This document shows, in pieces, positions 1 to 11,900 of a stretch of DNA of 64,000 nucleotides. The stretch covers positions 184,851 to 248,850 of the forward strand of contig JAQGBZ010000055.1 of the NCBI GenBank assembly GCA_034687125.1, written 5' to 3'. How positions within the stretch are numbered: position 1 is the stretch's first letter; each line of letters starts with the position of its first letter. The translations under genes and the position numbers were made by a program. The notes under the pieces were generated by a model. The model saw only the letters and a list, made by a program, of their open reading frames with translations. It was not told the DNA's origin and did not search any database. Source of the DNA: Neelides folsomi (lineage: Eukaryota; Arthropoda; Collembola; Neelipleona; Neelidae).

Positions 1-1989
1 TGTGGAAGTCATGGAAGTGAGACGGAGTAATGGGTAAGTATGAGAATAATGGCCATTGGGAATCGGGAAGTGTAATGACAGGGAGGGGAGAATGGACTCA
101 ATTTTATTTATACTTTTTTGAGCCGTGTAAAACCAAAGGGAAATGGAGAGTGTCATAAAAGGTTTATTTTCTTCCGATAATTCCCGCCATCTTCCCTCCA
201 CTTTGACCTCAGTTCGTGGAAAATGAAAGTCTCGTGGAGTTGGAATCATCCAGCACAACCTAACTAACTATTTATATATAGGAAGATGTATGTAGGTGGT
301 CAGACGGACGGAGGGCGAAAAAAGGAACGTTGCAAAACGGTCAATAAAAGAGATAAAATTTATTTATTTACAATCGACCCGAGCTCGTTTTATGGCTTTT
401 TGGCTTGTGCGGGTGCGGCGGGTGCTCCTCGTGAAGGGATTTACAAACACGGCCAATTTTTACTGCCTTTCAATAATACATCTCAATTCCTCTCAAATTT
501 CTTACTTCCCGAAACTCCAAAGGCCCTCAACATGTCCACTCCTTATGTATAATGAAAGCGATATTATTTGCATCAAACCTATTTAGCTAAGAGTTCGAGA
601 AGTCATAGGAGTTTGAATATAAGAAGGTTTTCAATAAAACTCATTTGCTACATTTCCTTTTGACCCCAAAACCGTTCCTTAATTTGACAGGGCAGAGAAA
701 CCATAACCATAAACTGAACCGTTTGACTCCTTTTCCTGCCCCTCAAAATCCCCATAAATTGTGGTCCGGAGAGAACAAACAGAAGAAGACAAAAGGAGTT
801 TCTATTAATATTCCCCATTTTCTTCATGCATTGGCCGTGTCTTGTGCGAGGAATTAAGAAGTACAAATACCTTTGAGTTCTAACTGTTCACACTCCTACA
901 AATCCAATACAATTGACAATGAATGATACGAGATGATAATACAACAGAGGGACATGGACTTCCTTTTATTTCCAATTAGCTACGTCGCTCCCTTTCAATT
1001 CCCTCATGGATGAACACTTCAGGTTAACTTTGATGAATTTAATATGAAGTTTATGTATTTATAATGCTTACATACCTTCCGATACATAAATATAAAAGAC
1101 ATATTTATTGGCATTTTAGGGTAGGAACGTGAGAAGAGACAAACTATGACATCCCAAACCAATACAAGATATGAATCACAGATGTAAGATATGGAAATAT
1201 CTGATACAAAAGTGATGTAAAAGTCATTCAACTGATATGAAAGTGATGGTTGAAGGAGATTGAGGAAAGAGATATTTTATATTTATGCGTAAACCTCAAC
1301 CTGAAATTGCCTTTATCGATTCATTCCTTGTCATGTCAGATGTCATTTGGAATTGAGAACGTCGATGAGAGTGAGGATTTCTCCTGATGGTTCTTATCAA
1401 AACTCCTAATACTGACTGACTGGCTGAGCCTACAAATTCTAATAAAATAAACTTACAAATAGCACCCATTCTCATACTAGCCATTTTGCATGAGAAAAGA
1501 GAAAATTGATATACCATACAGGCTTATTGTTAGATAAATCTGGATAAATTAAAAAGTGATTTACTTAAAAATTACAAAACAGCATTACATTCTTCGTCGA
1601 CTTTGTATTTAATTTTCTTAGATTTTACTTCTTATTCATTGTCAGGATCCATAATTCCAGTGGAAAAGTGGAAAAAAATTAATCAATAAAAATAATTTGA
1701 GAAAATGAGAAAATGATTTTCTCTTCGGAGCTTTGTCTGTCTTCATTGCAAGGCCGCTGGGAAAGGAATGGGGAAAGTGAAAGTCGGTTAGTTCAAATCC
1801 ACCGACGGCTCCATCTGCCAGATCTTTGGGACTTCAATTCCTCTTCACGTCCTACGAAGTTCAATTTGGCTTTCCAGCGTCAAAGCGGTTTGAGATTTTT
1901 CCTATTAATTTACATTGTTCGACATTTAAAGGACGTCAGATTTAACTACGATTTGAGGCTCGCTCAGTGCGAGGGCTAAAAGCTTCATT
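1..1989. other. 5' flank without a confident gene
   Basis: This stretch is AT-rich and has only short open frames with no recognisable domain. One possible terminal exon of a minus-strand gene lies at about 368-440 and is listed as a weak finding. The last few hundred bases before 1990 presumably hold the promoter and 5' leader of the SmD1 gene. Confidence 0.5.
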
Positions 1990-2948
1990 ATGAAACTCGT
2001 CAGGTATGAAATAACTTTATGCACAGGCAGCTATCTATTTATTTTTTTACAATTATTTTTTATTGAAAATATTGAAAATTTTATTGTTCGGCGTCTTAAA
2101 ACAATTTCACTAAATATTTTAATAACTTGTAAAATTAAGACAATTTAATGTCAATTACCTACTTCTACGTTGTAAATATCTTGTAAATGTCTTCAGCATA
2201 TACGAAAATGCTATTTAAATATATATAAATATCATTTGTTTTGCAGATTTCTTATGAAGCTGAGTCATGAAACAGTGACGATTGAACTAAAAAATGGAAC
2301 TCAGGTTCATGGAACAATTACAGGTAATACAAAATTACCCAATTAATTTAACATCCTTATAGATTTAATAATTTTGAACAAAACAACTATTTTAAATATT
2401 AGCATCTTAATTTTAAGTTACCAATATTAAGTACCAATAATTCAAATTTTATATGATACAAATTAGTCAAAATATTAAATTAAAGAGTTCATTTTGCAGG
2501 TGTCGACGTCGCAATGAACACTCATTTGAAGGCTGTGAAGATGACAGTAAAAAACCGCGATCCAGTTCAACTTGATTCCTTAAGTGTTCGTGGGAATAAT
2601 ATCCGATACTACATTCTCCCCGATTCAATACCACTTGAGACACTCCTCATTGACGACACGCCAAAGGCAAAGGCCAAGAAGAAGCAAGAAACGAAAAGTA
2701 ATTTTTTAATTAATTTATACTTTAATTTTAAAACACATTCACATTTCATATATTTAAAAACAATCATCCGTTGTTCAGTCAAAATAACAAGAGTAATGCT
2801 AAATAAGCTTTTACTCTTAGATGCTGCGAGAGGACGAGGTCGAGGAGCACGAGGTCGCGGAAGGGGAACTCGAGGAGGCCGAGGAGGTGGCGGTGGTGGT
2901 GGCGGCCGCGAGGGTGGAGGTGGAAGCAGAGGTGGACCCAGACGTTAA
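1990..2948 (+). CDS. SNRPD1: Small nuclear ribonucleoprotein Sm D1
   Basis: This is a core spliceosomal Sm protein, part of the heptameric ring around U1, U2, U4 and U5 snRNAs. Four exons join in phase: 1990-2003, 2247-2323, 2500-2697 and 2821-2948. The protein starts [20 protein letters not shown], which is the near-invariant SmD1 start. The Sm1 motif (about residues 10-45) and Sm2 motif ([13 protein letters not shown] type, about 60-75) follow, and then the [10 protein letters not shown]-type segment. The C-terminus is a long Gly-Arg repeat tail ([12 protein letters not shown]), the substrate for symmetric arginine dimethylation before SMN-dependent assembly in known orthologues. The tail ends in an extended poly-Gly run. 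The first coding exon is only 14 nt, so simple ORF scans miss the start. AATAAA lies 20 nt past the stop. Confidence 0.97.
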
Positions 2949-2967
2949 TCCACGTCAAATTATCTTC

Positions 2968-2973
2968 AATAAA
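2968..2973 (+). terminator. Polyadenylation signal of the SmD1 gene
   Basis: An AATAAA hexamer lies 20 nt downstream of the SmD1 stop codon, a very short 3' untranslated region. Confidence 0.7.
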
Positions 2974-3177
2974 TGCCTTTTTAATTGTCTTCATCCCTTT
3001 CATCAAAGAGATCTTCATTTGTTACTTTATGTTAAATATTCAGAAAAAAATGTTAAACACCATCAAATAAAATATCGTTTCAAAATCCATTGACCATGAT
3101 ACTTACCATCCAATTATTACATAAACCTAAATAATTTAACTTTCATTTTCATAACTTTACTATCATTAAAAATACTA

Positions 3178-3450
3178 TAGTTCATTCCAATAAGCAGTGT
3201 CTGAGTTTTAAAATTCGCAGAAAAATTTACATAAGGTAACAATGCAAATTTTTGAGCTATTCCGACTATTATGAGAAGGGCTATAAAATTTATAAGCCCC
3301 GATAAAGTTATAGAAGTTTCAGGTTTAATAGATGGGTTTAAGTCTGGTATTTTATTAGATTTTTAGGGCTTTGAGAAACGATGGTTTCAAGAATTTAAAG
3401 ATACTTGGAAGCATTTTTAAAACTCAGACACTGCTCATTGGAATGAACTA
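3178..3450. mobile_element. MITE with 37-bp terminal inverted repeats and TA target duplication
   Basis: The ends at 3178-3214 and 3414-3450 are inverted copies, differing at only about one position over the outer 36. Both begin TAGTTCATTCCAAT and run into a GTGTCTGAGTTTTAAAA block. A TA dinucleotide flanks each side (3176-3177 and 3451-3452), the target duplication expected of Tc1/mariner-type transposition. The 273-bp interior has no coding capacity, so this is a non-autonomous element. Confidence 0.85.
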
Positions 3451-3452
3451 TA

Positions 3453-4638
3453 AATACTTAAAAAATTTAATTTTAGGATTCTATTGTTAGTATTAAAGTA
3501 TTTGTTTTTATAATATTTAAAATTAAATAATTTGCATTTTCAATTTAAGGAAATTTTTTATTTATTTTCTAGAATCAATTTGGTTTTAAAGTTTCAATCT
3601 TCGCATTTTACATTAACATAAAATTAATATATAAGGCATCTTCAGTATATTTAATGGACATTTAAAATTACATAGAACTTTACAAAAATTCTTCATTACA
3701 ATTACCTTACACATTTACTTTATTTTTATCATTAGGTAATTCCGTATTTCCATTTCATTTAAAAAATACATCCTTCGAAGTTCATTTATTATTAGATTTA
3801 CCGTGTATTTTATTTAAAGTGCTTCTCTACCTTCTCTTTATATACCATAGTTAGCATGTCTAGTTCATAATTGATATATTTATTCACATAATCGTCGGAT
3901 CTATTCCAGTAAACACTAAATGTAAATGTAAGTGATAAAATACCCGGATATTTGGTAAATCGCAAAAAACCTTTGCTTTTTGGATATTCACATTAATTTT
4001 TTAACTTAGAGGATATAAAATCTTATTTATATAAACTATGAATAACTTCAACAAAACTTCTTCCATTTTACATTAGTGTTTATTTTATTTCAAAACAGAA
4101 CATTTCAAAAAGTAAATTAAAACTCATATTCAATTATAAAAATTATTTGTAACTTTAAATAACTTAAAATTATAAATAAAATATAATGTAATTCAACTAA
4201 TATTATGCTTAAACAGATAGTTAACAAAAAAGAAAAGTATAATTTCATGATAATTATATTAATATTTAATTTACAAATTTAAACAAAAAATTACAATCAA
4301 ATCAATGAACTTGGAACGAACCAGGAAGCTCATTTTCATTATCAATTCTTTAAATTCTTTCATGATTTCAAAAAAAGAATTACAATGACATATGATCAAA
4401 AATTCATTTACTAATTTAATTAAATCTTTTGTGAAAAAACCTTAAATTTTAATACGCCACTTTATTGACTCATTACTCATTAAGAATGTAATTTATCTGG
4501 ATTAATAATACCACACACACATACAGATATATAAATATTATATTTTCTCAAAAAGACCTGTTCAAATTATATTTATCTGCTTATGCTGTTTAACTAATTT
4601 TAATTAAATGTATTTAATAATCTTATTACTAAATGTAA
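3453..4638. other. AT-rich intergenic spacer
   Basis: This is about 1.2 kb of very AT-rich sequence between the MITE and the 3' end of the MEP-1 gene, with no open frame that resembles a protein. The part next to 4639 should hold the MEP-1 3' untranslated region on the minus strand. Confidence 0.6.
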
Positions 4639-7600
4639 TTAATTCTTAAGTCGTTTCTGTGGGGGTCCCCTACTCGTCGTTATCATCATTTCTCCTTCAG
4701 AGGAGTTGTCAGAATCTCCACAAAGACTAATTTCCAAATTCCGTTTCCTCAGACCCGGGTCGTTGATTGAAAGCCTCGATTTCATATCCCCATTGTGGCT
4801 TCTTCCGTTCTTCGGAGCTTCATCAATTTCAATAATTTGAATCCCATCATCGTCATTTCCCCTCCCTAAATAAAAACCAAAAATATCATTAATTCCCATC
4901 CATTAAATCACATACACAAATGATATGTGACACAAAACCGTTTATAAAATGAAAAGTCCCAATCAAATGAAAATAAATTCATTAAAAAATCATTAATGAA
5001 ATCTCATTAAGAAAGGAACTCAAAATTGAATTTCTGATTACTCATAAAATTACTCTTCCTACTTGCAGAGGATGACTGCGGTGTGATGGTAAGAGACCCT
5101 TTGGATTTTAAAGACCCTGCTCCGGCCATTGCTTGAGGTATGATCGTGATTTCATCATTGATCTTCATTGGTTTATAATTGGAGTTTTGGCCCGCTGAGG
5201 TAGCAGTGGATGGCATGGGCCGAGATGTAACCTGCATCTGATTCCCACGTCCAACTCCTTGACCTACTCCCGGCGGTCTTCCGACACTTGTCCCAGCTCC
5301 TGCGCTTCCTCCAGCAGCCGCAGCTCCTCTTTTGGCTGTCATGCTATGGGCGGAGTACACATGGGATTCAAACAGCTTGTACATTCCAAACGTCGCCGTG
5401 CAAACGGTACATTTATAACTCAAATGTGCCGGCTTCAACGTGACATTATGGTCCTTTGCAACGTGAGCTAAAAGCTTCCATTGGTACACCTTTAAGATAA
5501 AATAATAAATTATTAACTCAAATTTTAACTTAACATCAATATTATAAAATTATAATTATTATACTTTAAAACTAAATTAATTTGAAATTTTACCTTTCCA
5601 CAAAGTGGACACCGCCCACTATCTTGACCCTTATTAGCCGCTTCTTGCATTGAGGATGTGACCAGCCCGTGTGATCCCAATAAATGCCGTTCTAATCCTT
5701 GGTCAGTGAAGAACCGGAATTGACATTTTTGACAATTAAGAGGAGGTTTGTTGTAAATCATCTTTGGATGAATCTTCACTTTATGAATCCATTGCATATG
5801 ATTTCTCAATTGGTCCAAATCCTAAAAAAATAATTTATTAAAATCTTTAACTCAACTTCAATTTCTTACTCAATTTAACTTTAACTCAATTTCAACAGAA
5901 TTAATAAATATTTTAACTCAATTTTAAAATATTTAAAATTCAAGGTATAAAAACTCACTTTAATATATCCGTCACAGATTTCACATATAACAAAGGAGGT
6001 TTTAGCCGGATTCCCTGGTTGTTGTTTAGGAAAATTGGCCGGTGGCGGCTGAGCAGCAGCCGAATGTCTTGGAAGCGGCGTTATAGAAATGCTCGGCTGG
6101 GTCGAAGGCTTCATATTCCTCAATGACGCAGGGCTCTGAAAAAGGTAAAAAAGGAAGTCATTAAAAAGTAAATAAAATCCCATTTCCCCTTTAAAAACCC
6201 TCCATAACTCTCAAGGGAAAGGTTCATTAAGGGCTTAAGAGAAAAAACCGTAATGATATAAAAATCGACCAAAGGATCTCAATGACGTCCGGACTTACTT
6301 TATGGATCGATGACAAGTTACTAAGGCCTCCTTGCATCATTCCCATCTTATTGAAATATCCACCTGAGCCAGGACTTGCTCCAGTTAATTGGCTCGTAAC
6401 GACCTTTAATATTAAATACCAAAACCATTAGCAAAATCACCTAATTGACATTTAAATAATAATAATTAATAATCAATAAAACATAAATAAAATTAATTCT
6501 ACGTTAAAAATAAAATTAACAATTTAATATAAATTAATTAAATAAATTATAATAAAGTAAATATCGTATTAAATTAAATATAACTAAATATATTTTAATT
6601 TTCTATTGTTATTTTGTTATATCACTAACTCTTCTAACACCCACCTGCTGAAGTATCTGATTATTAGCCAAATGAAGGTGCGATTGGCCCATTGACGACC
6701 CTTGCAAACTATTCCTCATCATCATCCCCCGCTGCATGGAGGCCATGGTTGACCCGAATTTCGGGCTATTTGGATTGGTCCGGATGAGACCCGGGAGTGG
6801 TTTCGACTTTGGAGCTTGCATCAACGGCGGAAGAGTCATTTTCCCTCCAGAGAGAATCTTCGGACTGCCAAAATGTGAATTTTGGAATCGGGCCCCTTGG
6901 GAGTGGGCCAATGCGGCCTGATGAAGATTCCCAGACAGGAACGGAGAATTAAAGGAACCCTGAGGAAGAAGTCGACTTTTGGGGAGTTTAGGCAATTTGG
7001 CAGGAGTGTCCCAATCGAACGGCGGTTCAAGATTTTTCTCAATCTTGAACCTCTTTGTGCATCCTTGGAGATGACGAGTCAACTTGGCCTTTGAATTGTC
7101 TTCAAATGCACAATTAGGGCACTGGTGATAAGCAGGAGCTCTAAAAAATAATTAAATTTTACTATATTAATTAAAATAAATTTTATTGCAATAATCGTTT
7201 AAAATTTATTTAGAATTTATTTGTGTACCTTTCAAGCCTAGACTGCACAGCATGTTCAGCTTCCATATGGAACAGAACTTCTTGCGGCACACGGGTCATG
7301 TACGAACAGAAATTGCATCTGTATGAATAATTCCTCATATGGGGAGTTTCCAAATGGGCGGACATGACGAGGGCCGACTCAGTTTTGAAATTACATAATT
7401 CGCACTTCTTCATCGGATGTCTAAAAGGTTCGTTGTTCTCCTTGCTCTCTTCGATGTTCTGCTTGAGTGAAATGATGCTTTGTTGGGTTTGCATGGCCAC
7501 TCCACCACTGCGACTCTTCTTCCGTTCTTGGTCAGCCTTCCGCTTCTGCATTTTCAACAAGTCCACTTGGACATATTCCTGGACCAAATTCATCCCGACG

Positions 7601-9111
7601 TTCATTAACAGCCTCCCCACCGGGGAACAAAAATAATCATCCGTCTTTTCTCGCTTCGGTATCTTAATCTCGTCATCTTCGTCCAAAACCTCTTCAGCAG
7701 CTATTTTCCTCTCACGTTCTTTAGCCACCGCTTCGGCTAATTCCCTCAATTTATCTTTAAGCGTTTGTTCCCCAATTTGCTCAAAGACATAAGGGACGAT
7801 GAATGAAGGAGCTTCTATTAAAAACGCATCATCCGGAATGGTAATTTGTTGTTCGGTCCGGCTCAAATATCGTGATCCGTCCCTCTCCATCGCCCGCATT
7901 CTCCCATTGCTTTTATTTACTACTCCGGCTGAGGCCATCGGAAGGGGCCCTTTTCCCGACAAAATGGCATTGGTGTCGATGATGACCAATGTCGGCTCTT
8001 TTCCGGGTTCTTTTTTGCTGTTGGCCAACTCGACTAAAGATTTTGTGTCGTTGACCACGATGGTGGCTGAGGCGTCTCCACGTCCAGAACTCGAACTTAC
8101 TTTGTTCTCTTCTTCTCGAGACTTCTTTTTCGGTTCAAAATCCTCCGAAAGTCCCAACGGGTCTTCTTCGGCAATTTCTACAACGTCGTCGTCCTCAATA
8201 GTGGTCGGTTTGGATGCTTTGGAATCTTTATTATGACGCTTATTATTGTAACTAGAACTCGAGCTAACGGCCTCGATAGTTATTCCGGCCTTGGCCAAGA
8301 ACGAGGCTTGGATTTTGCTCAATTCCTCGGCTTTGGACAATTCGTCTGAGTCGACATCATCGTCATCATCGGAGACGTACAAAATATCCTCGTCATCCCT
8401 TGACCGCAAATTGCTCAACGACTGAACTTGTTTAATCTGAAGACCGTCATTGTCCTCGTCGTCGTATTCGTCGTTGATGGCTTCGATGTCTTCCTCTTCT
8501 TCGACGTCCTCGTCTCCGAGGTCGCCCCCGTCATCCCCACCGAAACTATTACTCGAGTTGATTTCTTCGCTTTGGTCTATCCGCCTTTTCTTCCCCCCTC
8601 GACCGAGAGAAGTTCCTTCGTCGGGTTCGAGGAGTTCGCCACTCATGTCAGGATCGTCCTCACACTCTGAGCCCATTTTCTCTTCGATCATCTCAACGTC
8701 GGAACCTACAACACAACAACCAAATAATGTATTTAAAAATATGTAAAGGAAAGAGTTATTTAAATAACATTTTTAAACCAAGAGAATCCAAATGTCAAAA
8801 AATATACATTTATCAAAACAGCTGTTTAAATATTTTCCACAATAAAATAAACTCACTCCAAGTATAGCCAATTTTATAAGACTAAAAGACAATTTATGAA
8901 AATGAACGATTAAAGTTTTATTAAAATTAATTTAACTCGTTGAATAACATGATTAATTTAAATATTAAGAAACGCTTAATTATTTAAACCCCAAATGTCT
9001 AAAATTAAATAGAGCCCGATTAAGTTTAAAATTTTAATTACCGGAATCCGAATCGGGATTAGTTCCCTGACCAGCAGGGCTCTGGGAGTTGTTGAACGCC
9101 AACGTGCTCAT
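4639..9111 (-). CDS. MEP1: MEP-1 zinc-finger protein (Mi-2/MEP-1 repressor complex)
   Basis: In Drosophila and C. elegans MEP-1 partners the Mi-2 ATPase in SUMO-dependent repression. Eight exons join in phase to 1068 residues: 9111-9042, 8705-7229, 7140-6645, 6403-6299, 6135-5959, 5821-5594, 5489-5063 and 4865-4639. The N-terminal third is acidic and low in complexity. Diagnostic blocks follow: LVIIDTNAILSGKGPLP, EAPSFIVPYVFE and MNVGMNLVQEYVQVDLL. Zinc fingers begin near residue 455 (CELCNF...HLETPH, then CNFCSYMTR...HMEAEH, then CPNCAFEDN). After the third comes FDWDTPAKLPK, a MEP-1 hallmark. More C2H2-like fingers occur near residues 770, 800, 845 and 875. The C-terminus is low complexity and basic. 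The start was chosen because exon 1 opens ATGAGCACG and splices cleanly to exon 2. Confidence 0.92.
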
Positions 9112-11172
9112 CCTCACCTTCTTTGCTCAAAAAACCGGGTAATCTGGAAGTAATTGAAAAGGAGTCAAGTTCGGTTCAAGTCGGTCGGACCTCTCCTTCG
9201 TTTAAACAAGTTTAATGACTCAAACTGACGCGAGGGTTTTAAACGGCGTCCTGATCAAATCTTACGAAATATTTAACAATGCTCGTCTTTGATTCAATTT
9301 ACATTTCCAACGTCGGCCCCAATCAATGCCCGGAGTCGGCAGTGGTGGGAGCGGGAGTTCCGGGGCGTGATTTGATCCCAACGGGTTTTAAAATGCTAAA
9401 GGGCCGTGTGGCGGGTGAGTTGTGCCGGACCGGTCGATTAGTTCGTGGGAGGATGGCGGGGGGAGGCGGGTGGCGGGAGGTGGTGGTTTTGTTCGAGGGA
9501 CCATGGGGAGGGAGACTCCGTTGCCATGGGGGCAACCATGCAGAGGAGCTGCACCAGCGGCCCTTGCGGAGACACTCGACGTTTCCCCGCCGCTCCCCTC
9601 CTCCCTCGCCCCTCCCTTTCACGCCCGCCCCAGGCAACCTCCCGACCCACTTAATTGAACAACCATTAATTCCTTTAACCAGCTTCAATCGTGTTAAAAA
9701 GCCATCAGCGTTCACCGAAAACTCTTTCCCGGCCACATGTCATCGTTACTTCTCTCTCAATGCTTATATGCCTATGCTATGAGCGTCCGGGGAATGTGAT
9801 ACGAAAATTTTAAATGTCGATTTTAAAAATTCATAATCATTCCATAATGACAATTACGTCTCCTGATATGACCGAAGATGGAAAAAGATGAGATGTAAAG
9901 TTTAGTTAATATTTGAACCCGCTAAACGGTTTGGCGGGTTATTGATGATTTGATTCATTATTCATTATTGATTATTTCGATGGGTGACGGTTGGGATGTT
10001 GGGAATTTAATCTGTTGTAAAATTGATCATTGTTCACAATGACTTTAAATTGAATCAAAGATCGGATGTGAAATTGGGGGCTCGTGGGATTTGTATGAAT
10101 TTCTATGTGTGGAGTGTGTGAGTTTCGGAAGAGGTCCTTTGTGTAAGAGAGGAGCGTGGATCTCTACGCGACTCAAGGAATCTTCCTCGGCGCGAAAGGG
10201 AGATCAGAATGTTGGGGACAAGAGTGAAGATGAGAATAAAGACCAACTTACGGATTTATAACTCTTTTGGAGGCTCCGAGATCCAGACGATGCCCTTTGA
10301 CCCGGGAGGAAAGACCAAAATGGCGGCGGAGGTTCGAGCCGTGCAGTTGGCTTTCGTGCACTGTGGCGGGGGAGGTGGGAGGCGGGCGGCGGTCCCCGGC
10401 CCCGGCCATTGACTCTCGGTCAGCTCCCTCCCATGTCAGCCAACCACTCGAGCTCCCTCCATGCCCCTTCGCCATTCTCCTCCGACCAAGGAACCACTCC
10501 GGGTTTCCCTAATCGTAATGACAATCCGGTAAATAAACCCCGAATTCATCTACAAGCTTGAGTTTACATGTATTTCAATGGGCGGAATGGGAATGTCAAA
10601 AGTACGTGTTGGAGGTATAGGAGACGTTTCAAGTTGTTAAATAACTCAATTATATTTTTGAGCAGTTAAATCGTACATTTAGTTTTAGTTCCAACTATAA
10701 TTTACCAAGTTGGACAATGGTAGATGAAATTATCTAAATGTCAATTGGGAACGGTTTCAGAGCATTTTTGAATGTTGATTGTCTATCTATGTGAAACTTC
10801 AGAGATGTACGAACTATTTCCTCCTTTATAATTTTTCATTCGGATTGTTATGCTATACTGATCATTTTGATTATTTTGTATGATAGTTAACATTGTGATT
10901 ACTTTAATTGAAATTAAACATGCTCATCTCATCATACACACGAGTTTCAGTCACTGAAAAATGTTCACTGAAAAATGTTCAATTTTATGAAATTCATAAG
11001 GAGATATGAGACAATTTAGTTAGCAAAATGATAAATCCAGAGATATACAAAGTTGGCTTAAGCGGTTGGTGTGAAATAAGGCCAAAGGAAAATTAAAATT
11101 GGGATTTTGCGAATTCGCGAAATCGTCTTTTAAGAAAATCAAAGTCCAGGGAAAGGACTCAAATTAGTCAAA
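9112..11172. other. Intergenic region with two GC-rich islands
   Basis: This is the divergent spacer between MEP-1 (minus) and NDUFA12 (plus). Two GC- and CpG-rich patches, at about 9300-9660 and 10140-10510, stand out from the AT-rich background. Long open frames occur on both strands inside them, as expected of GC-rich DNA, and none looks like a protein family. An AAAATGGCGGC site at 10317-10327 matches the YY1/Pho-type consensus. The islands may be promoters or untranslated first exons. Confidence 0.5.
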
Positions 11173-11900
11173 ATGTCCTTCCTTGGACTTGATAAAGTTT
11201 TCAAGGTCATGAGGATCATCCGGCACAATGGAGGGCTCATGAAATCAATAAAAAAATATTACATGTAAGACGGCCATAACTATTCCAATTATATTCAATT
11301 CAATCTGATTTATATTATTGTACATTACTTATTTAAATTATATTCTTTAAATTTAAATGAAATTTAGAAAATTTAATATTTTTTAATTTATTTTGGACCC
11401 TAGAATGGATGATTGTAAAATTGGAAAGCTGATCGGAACGGATAAGTACGGAAACAACTACTTTGAGAATAACGAATACTTTTACGGGCGTAATCGGTGG
11501 GTGGAATACAACGAGAAGATGCGACTCGATTACGACGGGAGTCAAGTACCCGCTGAATGGTTCGGCTGGCTTCACTACAAGTCCGACCTTCCGCCTACAG
11601 TCAAACCGCCGGTTTCTTATAAATGGATTCTCGATCATACGCCCAACAATTCTGGAACTCCTGGTAAATCTCTTAAATCCATATCAAATCACTTAATATT
11701 TTATACAAAATCCTTTAATTAAAATTAAGTCAAGGTCCAAAAAGATCATTTTTCATATTATTAACAATTTTAATTAGACTAAAACTATACCATAGGTTAA
11801 ATTATGTCAAGGTTGTTCGTATCCCCAAATTACAGGATATCCCAGCGTGTTTTTAATGGCAAAAGGAAACTGCTTTTCAACACGAATCAAACGAGTATGA
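11173..11900 (+). CDS. NDUFA12: NADH dehydrogenase 1 alpha subcomplex subunit 12 (B17.2)
   Basis: This is an accessory subunit of mitochondrial complex I, at the matrix-arm/membrane-arm junction. Exons 11173-11264, 11404-11663 and 11836-11900 join in phase to 138 residues, close to the usual 145. The N-terminus (LGLDKVFKVMRIIRHNGG) fits the family's amphipathic start. The core contains IGTDKYGNNYFENN, GRNRWVEY, PAEWFGWLHYKSDLPPT and YKWILDH, all family signatures. No cleaved presequence is evident, as usual for this subunit. The last exon is less certain. It reads GYPSVF...FSTRIKRV and only weakly resembles the usual YVPYSTTR-K-EW ending, although phase and total length support it. Confidence 0.9.

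Noticed and set aside
1713-1979. 88-residue ORF just upstream of SmD1
   Set aside because: No domain; it ends right before the SmD1 start and is more likely 5' leader or promoter sequence.
9279-9782. 167-residue plus-strand ORF and overlapping minus-strand ORFs
   Set aside because: Low-complexity peptides from GC-rich DNA open on both strands; no domain and no splice partners.
10209-10512. ORFs on both strands, one with ATG in a Kozak-like AAAATGGCGG context
   Set aside because: The frame gives a short Gly/Arg/Pro peptide without similarity. The ATG coincides with a YY1-type site, and NDUFA12 has a better start at 11173.
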